52,156 nt of DNA, from contig JAQMWT010000128.1 in assembly GCA_029834535.1 (NCBI GenBank), positions 1 through 52,156 on the forward strand, read 5' to 3'. This DNA is from Chrysophaeum taylorii (taxonomy: Eukaryota; Sar; Pelagophyceae; Pelagomonadales; Pelagomonadaceae). Each line of letters opens with the position of its first letter. Positions within the stretch are counted from its first letter, which is position 1. The notes beneath the pieces are model-generated. The model did not search any database. It saw only the letters and a list, made by a program, of their open reading frames with translations, and had not been told where the DNA came from. The position numbers and the translations under genes were made by a program. Below, piece after piece: positions 44,831 through 52,156 of the stretch.

Positions 44831-46036
44831 TCATTGACGTAAAATGCGTTGCGGATGAGCAGGGCCAACAGCCTGAATTGTGTGGCAATCGTAACGAACT
44901 TGCTCAAGGGCATGATCCGAAAGAATCCGTTTGTCACCAAGGCCAGGAGAAATGAGGGTATGCGGGAACGCGACATGGATACCATGAGGGGCGGAAAGAG
45001 TGGGTGGAGGAGAAGGAAGACCACGATTGTCGAGAGGACCAATTGAAGGAAACGTTAAGTGACCAGTGCCAGAACCAGAAACAGAGCCAGGGCCTATAGC
45101 AGAAGTGATGGAGTGCTGTCGTGTGTTGTCAAGGTCAGTGAAACCAGCTGAAGAATTGAAGAGATTGGCGTTTGCGCCGGTATCGTAGACGACGAGGCGA
45201 AGGTTGTTGCTGTGCAGGTAGTCGCGCTCACGAGCGGCGAGCAGAGCGGTAAGAGCATTGGTGGAGGAAAGAACTTGATGAATGGAGGGGGAGATAGAAA
45301 TAAGATGGTAATTGAAAGACGGGTAGGTGGGTGCAGGAAGAGATGGGTCCGGAGGGGAGATGGCAGTGGGAGGCGGGACAGGGGGTGTGGTGGAGGGTGG
45401 CAAAGCAAGAAGCGGCGGAGAGGGTTGAGATGGAGGCAAGAGTGGGATGGGGGCGGAAAGATAGTTTTGGTAGAATGGTGGATGGGGCCGAGGTGGGTAT
45501 TGGGGATTGGACCGAGGTGGGTATTGGGGATTGGACCGAGGTGGGTATTGGGGATTGGACCGAGGTGGGTATTGAGGCCGAGGGCGAGGGCGGGCGGTGG
45601 CTTGTGAGAGCAAATAGCGCTGGCGCTTACGACAATCTTTCTGGTGATGGCCAGGAATACCACAAAAGTGACAAAGGTCAGTCGGGCGTGGGCGCTTGCG
45701 ATGGAAACCACGGGGAAATGAAGACGAAGGTCGGTTACGGAAAGATGGGCGAAAAGATGGGCGAGGGCTAGAACGTTGTTGGGAGCGCAAATCATGGAGA
45801 CGATGTAGGCATTTATCATCAGGATGGTTGGTACGACCGCAAAGGTTGCAACGTTCACGATGGCGGGGACTTTCACGGAACGTAACATGGACAAGCGCAG
45901 ACTTGGTCTGAAGATAATTGAAAACTTTACTGTTGAGGCGATCAACGAAACCATCATATGTGCGCAGTTTAGGGTCAAGTGCAATGAGATCCTTAGACAA
46001 GATCGAGTCGGGGATTTTCGTCTGAAGCAATTGCAA
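44831..46036 (-). CDS. Copia Gag C-terminal half with two zinc knuckles, and protease
   Basis: 401 codons. The end of Gag is ALDPKLRTYDGFVDRL. The first knuckle is CNLCGRTNHPDDKC and the second CHFCGIPGHHQKDC (both C-x2-C-x4-H-x4-C). Between second knuckle and protease lies a Pro-rich linker with four 8-residue repeats (NPQYPPRS). The protease site is VVYDTGANANLF. Gag and Pol are in one frame, as in most copia elements. The N-terminal half of Gag is absent because of the rearrangement at 46081. Confidence 0.88.
   Translation of the reverse strand: MQLLQTKIPDSILSKDLIALDPKLRTYDGFVDRLNSKVFNYLQTKSALVHVTFRESPRHRERCNLCGRTNHPDDKCLHRLHDLRSQQRSSPRPSFRPSFRNRPSSSFPRGFHRKRPRPTDLCHFCGIPGHHQKDCRKRQRYLLSQATARPRPRPQYPPRSNPQYPPRSNPQYPPRSNPQYPPRPHPPFYQNYLSAPIPLLPPSQPSPPLLALPPSTTPPVPPPTAISPPDPSLPAPTYPSFNYHLISISPSIHQVLSSTNALTALLAARERDYLHSNNLRLVVYDTGANANLFNSSAGFTDLDNTRQHSITSAIGPGSVSGSGTGHLTFPSIGPLDNRGLPSPPPTLSAPHGIHVAFPHTLISPGLGDKRILSDHALEQVRYDCHTIQAVGPAHPQRILRQ
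45485..45580 (-). repeat. 24-bp tandem repeat in Gag linker
   Basis: GGTGGGTATTGGGGATTGGA, then CCGA, four times in a row on the plus strand, coding for NPQYPPRS on the minus strand. The copies are nearly identical, so the expansion is recent. Confidence 0.85.
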
Positions 46037-46080
46037 TGCAAGAGTGTCAGGGAAATCTTGATGATGCCGAGCAACTTGAA

Positions 46081-46441
46081 CTAACTAACTAACTTCCGAC
46101 CTCTCCCGAGCATGGGAGCCAGGCCGGACCGACAGGAGCCAGTCCGGAATCACGGGCCTGTAGACGAGGAGCGCCGAAAGGTCCGTCGGCGGAGAGTGAC
46201 CATCAAGCTTGTCGCCATGCGACGAGGAGACCGCGATGTGACTGACAACCAACTCGTCGACAACCTTCCGTCTTCGCCCCCCGGCCATACCCCGTCCCAC
46301 TGCGAACGTTCCGGCTGCCAACCGGCCCGCCCGGGAGGCGAATAGGTGCCAACCTGCGCCGGGAGGGCGGATGCCCTCGCAAGGCTCCGGATTCATGAGG
46401 CACCGTCCTCCATCGCAACCGCAGTCGGCGATCAGGGTAAG
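46081..46441 (-). mobile_element. Short retroposon, family A (copy A3)
   Basis: Full-length copy on the minus strand, nearly identical to those at 3131 and 6148. Its left flank is Gag coding sequence. Its right flank is only about 35 bases of copia leader, including TGGCAGCAGGTG (minus), which could be the primer-binding site. Insertion must have been accompanied or followed by loss of the Gag N-terminal region. Confidence 0.88.
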
Positions 46442-46476
46442 AGTGGTACCTCAACCGTGGAGAACACCTGCTGCCA

Positions 46477-46572
46477 TGTTACAACTGGAATGGGGCGTTA
46501 GACTAGCGATAAGGGAATAACGTAGGGATACTAGATACGTGGCGCAGGGGTAAGTGTCATAGCTTCCTCACA
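46477..46572 (-). repeat. 5' LTR of copia element
   Basis: Matches 41297-41392 with six differences; directly followed by GTGTC, the target duplication. Confidence 0.88.
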
Positions 46573-46577
46573 GTGTC

Positions 46578-46963
46578 AGTCACTCGAACCTACCGGAACT
46601 CTACTTTATGTTCTTTTCCCTATGTATGTGCCGAACGGCCCGAAAAAAAGTGCGTTTTGTAAAGTCTTCACTTCACCCGTGCTTCACCCGGGGTATACTT
46701 TCTGTTCCTTTCGTAATGTATGTGCCCAAAGAATTCTATTTATAGATTTTTTTTTTGCAGGATCCGTCGACACCATGAGAGCGTAAGAGCGTATGACGCG
46801 CTGGTATGGTAGAATAGAACGACGATGGTCAAACGAAGGTTAACATGGGCAGCTAACGATAAGTCTCGAGTTCGAATCCCGTAGTCGACTTATATGGTGG
46901 AGGTAGACTTAAAGTGGCCCGTAGCGAAGTAGAGGCCGAGTTCGAATCCCGTAGTAGCAATAA
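46578..46963. other. Spacer with tRNA-like B-box motifs
   Basis: The left part is AT-rich with an imperfect direct repeat (TATG/ATAC-TTCTTTTCC to ATGTATGTGCC) at about 46600-46730. CGAGTTCGAATCCCGTAGT occurs at about 46867-46885 and again at about 46937-46955, and a variant GAGTTCGACTCCCGTAGT at about 47659. These look like the T-arm or B box of tRNA genes. I could not build a complete cloverleaf around any of them, so they are probably relics of tRNA-derived short elements. Confidence 0.45.
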
Positions 46964-47381
46964 CTTACTAAACTGACTTCAGACCTCTCTCTCAAGCATG
47001 GGAGGGGAGCCAGGCCGGAGGGGAGCCAGGCCGGACAGGCAGGAGTCGATCCGGAATCATAGAGGAAAAGCACGCAGTTCGGGCAGAGGTGAGGGACGAG
47101 GACTCGTTGATGATGGACCGCCACTGCGCGCGGTCTTGTGCGAAGTTGTGCAAAAGCGTCGCAGGCCGCAAACGTGTTGGTCCACGAACAATCGACCTGT
47201 CCGTCGCGTTCTGCCCAACCGAGCGGAACCCCAGCCCAGCGCGGACTTTCCGGGTGCTAACCGGCCAGCCCGGGAGGCGAGCAGGCACCGTCTCACTCCG
47301 GGACGGCCGGGGCCGCCGCAGGGAGCAAGCGTGTTAGGCGCCGTTCTCCATCGCAACCAACGGTTAGCGATCGCAGGGTTC
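46964..47381 (-). mobile_element. Short retroposon, family B (copy B2), full length
   Basis: Minus strand: begins near CCCTGCGATCGCTAACCG (47378 downward), runs through the LINE 5' region to CGACGC, then directly into TTTTGCACAACTTCGCAC of the LINE 3' region. That is the same junction as B1. A 14-base piece of the 3' end (GGGGAGCCAGGCCG) is doubled. GCAATAA flanks it at 46957-46963 and 47382-47388. Confidence 0.88.
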
Positions 47382-47400
47382 GCAATAAGTTTAGAAATAT

Positions 47401-47630
47401 ACGTTCGCAGTGGGACGGGGTATGGCCGGGGGGCGAAGACGGAAGGTTGTCGACGAGTTGGTTGTCAGTCACATCGCGGTCTCCTCGTCGCATGGCGACA
47501 AGCTTGATGGTCACTCTCCGCCGACGGACCTTTCGGCGCTCCTCGTCTACAGGCCCGTGATTCCGGACTGGCTCCTGTCGGTCCGGCCTGGCTCCCATGC
47601 TCGGGAGAGGTCTGAAGTTAGTTTAGTTAG
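47401..47630 (+). mobile_element. Short retroposon, family A (copy A4), 5'-truncated
   Basis: Begins inside the family A sequence at ACGTTCGCAGTGGG and runs to the TCTGAAG tail with TTAG-like repeats. TTAGAAATAT flanks it at 47391-47400 and 47631-47640. 5' truncation with a target duplication of about 10 bp is the hallmark of target-primed reverse transcription. Confidence 0.9.
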
Positions 47631-47640
47631 TTAGAAATAT

Positions 47641-48300
47641 AAGAAGAGAAATTGTCTGAGTTCGACTCCCGTAGTACTTTGATACAAAGTAAAAAAAATA
47701 GTGGTAAGGTCCGAGTTGGAGAGATTTGACCCTCTCCGGGTACATGGTAGAGACGGCGTGCAGTCTTAGGCGTGTACAGACCATTCCGCTTGTCACATGC
47801 TACTACACAAGGTAGGGATTTAGGCCCTAACTCCATAAGGACATTAGGCCCCATAGAAGCGTTCACACTGACAATGAGGGATGAAGCCTCTATTAGTTAA
47901 ACAGACAACCTCATACCTGACGATACGCACCTGGAGGTCTACTCAGAGTTGGAAGTGAACTGCAGATCTAATTCTTCATAATCGGAGATAATAATGGCGG
48001 AAGGGGTAAGGAAGGAAAGAGGGAAGGCCGTATTACGGAGAGAAAACCCTCTTGTGGAGATAGGTGTGAAAGGAGTGAGATGCTCCAGTGTCGTACACAT
48101 AATAGTGTAGCTCTCTGGACCCCCTCAACGTGTGAAAGAATGGTGTGCGCATTTCGGACGTTCTTGAGGGTGGAACTTGTGTACTGTACATGAGAGCAGC
48201 GAACAGTTTGAACAAACAACAACAAGACTGCAGAGCATTTAGCAAGCAGTGGTAAGTCACATGGGAAACCATCCCGTCTCATCGTGAGCGTCTGGAAAGG
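47641..48300 (-). pseudogene. Copia-type protease relic
   Basis: The minus strand at about 48033-48110 reads YYVYDTGASHSFHTYL, the D-T-G-A-S active site of a copia protease. Further frames downstream to 47640 (VLMELGPKSLPCVVAC, GLYTPKT) carry no sure domain and are separated by stops. It continues the Gag-like region at higher coordinates. The relic is cut at 47640 by the short retroposon's target site. Confidence 0.6.
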
Positions 48301-48900
48301 TTAATTCGGGGAATGAAGGTTATGTTCCCTATATCCTCAGAACACGACAGGCGGCATCTAGAACTACACGAGAAAGGCTAAGTGTATAGTGCTACATACC
48401 TCGGGACGCGCTAGACCATGATGATGAGCGTAAGCACAAATCAGAGGACTATTTGATTGTGTAGAAAGGAAGAATAAGGGTAAGGAAGAGATCACGTTCT
48501 CAACGGACGGATAAGGGTAAGAGGCAGCAGATTTCTCTGCACCCCCTCGAGATGTCTTAAGCGCAAGGTGCAACTGTAGAGCATCTCTTGAGAAAGATGA
48601 TGATGAACAAGAAAGAAAGAAAAAAGAAAGGAAGGAGAATACAGTCTTGGTGGTCTCAGATGTCACATAAGAGGCATCAAGAGAGTAACAGGGTGTCTTG
48701 GGGCTTGGACTTGGTGGAGCTGAGAGTCGACTTGACGCTTTTGAACAGAGCATTACGAAACACAGGTACGACAGACAGTGTGTTAAAGCTATCTGAGGTA
48801 GTGGACGTTACTGGTTCGAGGATATCGGTATCGTCTTCGTCAGCTTCTGCAGTTAGGCGGTGAACGCCAATAGTAGAATGGTGTGGTACCATACGAAACG
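48301..48900 (-). other. Linker between Gag-like region and protease, no clear domain
   Basis: The minus strand has a Ser-rich frame (48364-48753) and no zinc knuckle that I can identify. The sequence is A/G-rich on the plus strand. It is probably the variable end of Gag. Confidence 0.35.
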
Positions 48901-50748
48901 TGAGTGCAAGTAAAGCATTCAGTAGGGATGGCACTAGTGAGTCAAGTTGTGTGGTGTCCAGTTGGTTTTCCAAAAAGTTGGACTCGGCGAACGGATCCGA
49001 GAGGATATAAGGGTCTTCCAATTCACATGCGAAGGGAATACTTCGAATACACGAGAGCAAATTATCACGTAGACGATGGAGGTGATCGTCCGTGGAGGAA
49101 TGGTTGGCGGCATATTGATCATGAGCTGTTAGCGTTAAGCGAGACAGTCGCTCTGTGATCTTGAAACAGTGTTACAAGCAGCACGTGTGTGCATTGGCTG
49201 TAGGAGGAAAGAGCCGGTTTTCCAGGGAAGTAATTGAAGCAATGGCTGCCTGAGTTCTGTGTGCAGAGATAGATTCTCAGCGCTAAAGGGTGTTGACCTT
49301 GCGAATATATGGCGAAGAGTTTCCTGGTGTTGTTCGACTTGTTGACGCATGCATCGACATCATCAGGCGAGGCAGAAGAAGCAGGGTGGTCGATGGCGAA
49401 AGACATTTCCAGAGTAGATTCTGATGATGGAATGAGTTTATATGACATTTCGGTCAACACATGCTGTGCAAGTGAGGGGTATTTCGTGTTTGGGAAGTGC
49501 AGAAAGTCTTGACGTTCGGCCGAAGTATAGGTGGAACCGAACATTACATCCAAGAGTGATGGCGGCTTTGTATCGTCTGAGGATGATACGTAGTCGTCAA
49601 GGTGTTGTACCCACGATTGGATAACAGTATGAATCACATGGTGGTATTTGGTGGCCTTGAACATAGCCTGAGTTTTACGAGCTTGTGTTCGCTCAAGCGT
49701 TACAAGAAAGTTAAGATGCTCCAGGTGCATCTGAGTAATAAGCCGAAGTTCCAGTGCCAATGGTAGTTGAGTAGTGGGGTCTGTGGCTGCATCGGTTACT
49801 GATAAGACTAAATGAGCAAGTGACGAGTGTTGCGTTAGATTTCTGGTCAAGAGAGCATGTAGCTCCGTTGGCAAATGATACGTGCGTATGATGGTTGCGC
49901 GTATATGACCGGCTGAGCATCCATGGCGGCATATTGATCATGAGCTGTTAGCGTTAAGCGAGACAGTAGCTCTGTGATCTTGAACAGTGCTACAAGCAGC
50001 ACGTGTGCATTGGCTGTAGGAGGAAAGAGCCGGTTTTCCAGGGAAGTAATTGAAGCAATGGCTGCCTGTAGTTCTGTGTGCAGAGATGGATTCTCAGCGC
50101 TAAGGGTGTTGACCTTGCGAATATATAGGCGAAGAGTTTCCTGGAGTTGTTCGACTTGTTGACGCAATGCATTGACATCATCAGGAGAGGCAGAAGGAGC
50201 AGGGTGTGTCGATGGCGAAACGTGACCAATTCCGCGATAGATCTGATGAGGAAAGTGAGTAGTTAGATGACATTTCGGTCAACACATTCTGTGCAAGTGA
50301 GGGGTATTTCGTGTTTATGAAGTGCATAAAGTCTTGACGTTCGGCCGACGTATAGGTGGAACCGAACGTTACATCAGAGTGATGGCGGCTTTGTATCGTC
50401 TGGAGGATGATACGTAGTCGTCAAGTGTGTACCCACGATTGGATAACAGTATTAATCAAATGGTGGTATTTGGTGGCCTTGAACATAGCCTTAGTTTTAC
50501 GAGCTTGTGTTCGCTCAACGTTACAAGAAAGTTAAGATGCTCCAGGTGCATCTGAGTAATAAGCCGAAGTTCCAGTTTCAATGGTAGTTGAGTAGTGGGG
50601 TCTGTGGCTGTATCGGTTACTGGATAAGACTAAATGAGCAAGTGACGAGTGTTGCGTTAGATTTTGGTCTATAGAGCATGTAGCTCCCTTGAGACAATGA
50701 TCGTGCGTTGATGGGTTGCGCCGTACTATGACCGTCTGAGCATCCATT
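48901..50748 (-). pseudogene. Gag-like coiled-coil region with tandem duplication
   Basis: Minus-strand frames (50532-50840, 49847-50167, 49119-49874 and others) give a repeated design: helices with ALELRLITQMHLEHLNFLVT, TSAERQDFLHF, then a coiled coil (LRQQVEQLQETLRLYIRKVN) and LLSRLTLTAHDQYAA. Frameshifts and stops break it. It leads into the D-T-G-A-S protease, so it is most likely Gag of a copia-type element. The coiled-coil plus hydrophobic-helix end resembles the Gag-like frame at 33724-34509. Confidence 0.5.
49111..50748. repeat. 819-bp tandem direct duplication
   Basis: The plus-strand sequence from CATATTGATCATGAGCTG (49111) repeats at 49930. The two copies follow each other to GCTGAGCATCCAT (ends at about 49923 and 50741) with many small indels. 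They lie within the Gag-like region and double its coding segment. Confidence 0.88.
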
Positions 50749-51606
50749 ACAGGAGGGTTGGAAAAGAAGTAGGAGTAGACCCTACGTGCACCCCATGCGT
50801 TTAGGTTTGTATGGGCGCTGATCGGTGTTGTGACAAGCACAACAAATGTTAGTGGGATAGTTGAGATGGAATATGACCATTCTTCTTGTGGTCATCTGTG
50901 TTGAGGGGACTCAGTACTTCAGTGGGAGTTCACTAGGTGCTTGTGACTTCGAATATATGTGGTAGAAACAAGAAATGTAGGCTGTCCTAAAGTCATTGAG
51001 ACACGCCGTACATAGGATGACAGGATGTAAACGTCACGTTTGGGGCCTCTGTAGCAGCCATAGAAGTATACAGGAGCAGCTTCCCAAAATGTAGTCATGG
51101 TAGGCGCATAGATATGGAGGAAGGTCGTAAGTTCCACTAACAGTAAAGAGTCCGCAGATTCATATATCGAGTTGAGTGCCGTAGAGATTTCCGCTCCCTA
51201 ACAGAAGAGAGAAAGGGCGTAGCAGGAATTACGGAAGCTCTCAAAAAGAGCAGAATCCTCGTTCAATCAGGGTAATATCCATGTTGAGGCCATCTGTGAA
51301 TGTCAAGGGTTGTAGTAAACAATCCAGGCTCAGCTGGTGTCGGTGAAACAGTAGCAGCCTGGGAGGTAGTAGGAGTGACAGTGGTATGGGGTGTCGCTTG
51401 GGAACCAACTTGGGAAAGGCTCGGCCGTGGAGCGAGCGTGGAATTGTCCTTCGAACGACTGGAGAGATGCCAATGCCACGGCCACGGGAGTGCCAAAGAA
51501 AAGACATGATGACATCACACGACACGTACACAAAAAAATGTGGCAAAAAGAAGGTAGGGCCAGGGCTATAATATATGCGGGTTTTGACGACGCTGCGTCA
51601 CTACGG
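50749..51606 (-). other. Non-coding stretch between two copia relics, possible LTR
   Basis: It lies between the end of RNase H (stop at 51607) and the start of the next Gag-like frame on the same strand, where a 3' LTR, or one LTR shared by two elements, would be expected. TGTTAGGGAGCGG (minus, from about 51201) is a plausible LTR start. I could not find a second copy inside the window to define it. No credible gene. Confidence 0.35.
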
Positions 51607-52156
51607 TTAGGAAATCTTCAATCCTGTAAAGGATTTGTCGTCAGGGCTGATGCTACCGTAGAGAGCGAAAGGTGGAGAACTCAGCAGCAAGTGGCTTTGT
51701 AAAACCATCCGCCACGTTCAGCTTGCCGGGAATATGGTGGACTCGTATTTTCTGTAGCGATATGTACTCACGAATCTCATACCATATAGTCGACAGTGCC
51801 TTGGATCGAGAGGGCCCATCTGGGTATTAGAGGTGTGGACAGCGGGCAGCATTGTCAGACAAGAGAGGGTAGGCTTCCTGATGAGCGCATACTGTCGCTC
51901 AATTGGGTTGTCATTGTCATCGGAAGTCAACAGGGTCAGCGGTGTTCTCACCATTAGCATTGTTGACGTAAAAGTGGGTTGACGACAAAGGGGAGTTCCA
52001 ACAGCAGCTTGCGTAGCCAAACAGCTTCATCAGCACAATACTGAGGGCAATCACTCAGCTTCGTGTAGTTGAGCAGGAGACAATCGGTTGAAGTTTGGTC
52101 TTTTCCAACCAATAAGGCAGTTGAAAAGATAGAGACAAACCCGGTGGTAGATTTCC
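51607..52156 (-). pseudogene. Copia RNase H C-terminal part (continues beyond window)
   Basis: From the window edge the minus strand reads STTGFVSIFSTALLVGKDQ, NYTKLSDCPQYCADEAVWLR, KLLLELP (the R-S-T-x-G, T-E-A-E-like and A-V-W-L-R motifs). After frame changes it reads HHIPGKLNVADGFTKPL near 51690 and stops at 51607. Several shifts break it. This is a different copia lineage from 41297-46572, whose end reads LSDIFTRS. Confidence 0.75.

Larger units (their letters stand above)
41297..46572 (-). mobile_element. Ty1/copia LTR retrotransposon with 96-bp LTRs
   Basis: Bounded by two 96-bp repeats (41297-41392 and 46477-46572; six differences by hand) and a GTGTC duplication at 41292-41296 and 46573-46577. 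On the minus strand the order is Gag with two zinc knuckles, protease, integrase, RT, RNase H, which is the copia order. Frames are separated by stops or shifts. A family A retroposon lies at 46081-46441, only about 35 bases from the 5' LTR, and the N-terminal half of Gag is missing. Confidence 0.93.

Noticed and set aside
44849..45771. Plus-strand frames opposite copia Gag and protease
   Set aside because: They are the complement of the zinc knuckles and the D-T-G-A protease and show only repeat-driven Gly/Trp-rich composition.
46860..46960. tRNA genes
   Set aside because: Only T-arm-like sequence is present; I could not pair an acceptor stem, D-arm or anticodon arm, and the T stem itself is mismatched.

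Overview
This window looks like nuclear DNA from a transposon-rich eukaryote, perhaps an alga or other protist. It has long intronless frames, eukaryotic retroelements of several classes nested in one another, a Helitron helicase relic, and one probable host gene coding for a bromodomain-PWWP protein. An intron-poor, repeat-rich red alga would fit, but nothing in the sequence fixes the lineage. There is no operon structure, rRNA gene, convincing tRNA gene or CRISPR array.

Layout. 1-10229: a decayed Ty3/gypsy element (copy 1, + strand) whose 5' LTR lies outside the window, with two short non-autonomous retroposons inside it (3131-3491 and 6148-6516). 10230-12567: a broken gag of another LTR element plus tandem repeats. 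12568-16031: a non-LTR retrotransposon (APE endonuclease and reverse transcriptase) with a (TTAG)n tail. 16032-17235: a fragment of a Ty1/copia element. 17236-22176 and 33114-35260 (- strand): an unclassified proline-rich, coiled-coil ORF block, probably an old LTR element, which carries a fragment of a J-domain-like gene at 20222-21050 and was split by a second Ty3 element. 22177-33113: Ty3 copy 2, complete from LTR to LTR (337 bp each) with a GTGAT target duplication. 36350-38602 (- strand): bromodomain-PWWP gene. 38790-41000: CAGTAAGTTCACC repeat arrays and two tandem copies of a Helitron helicase relic. 41297-46572 (- strand): a copia element with 96-bp LTRs and a GTGTC target duplication. 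46573-47640: short retroposons. 47641-52156 (- strand): relics of further copia-type elements, one with an 819-bp tandem duplication in gag.

The main discovery is that both Ty3 copies encode a DNA cytosine-5 methyltransferase domain between protease and reverse transcriptase. It has the FSGAGG SAM-binding motif, the PPC catalytic loop, a motif VIII-like S-x-R-V-R and a C-terminal motif X-like segment. The order is coiled-coil/RS-rich Gag, protease, DNMT, RT, RNase H, integrase, unknown C-terminal extension. Gag, RT and integrase are broken in both copies, yet the methyltransferase frame is open in both. DNMT capture by retrotransposons is known from dinoflagellates and charophytes; whether this lineage is one of those or a new capture needs a phylogeny.

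A second story is a LINE with at least two families of short derivatives that keep its 5' and 3' ends but have lost or replaced the middle, much like the ingi/RIME pair of trypanosomes. These short elements have inserted into both Ty3 copies and into the copia element.
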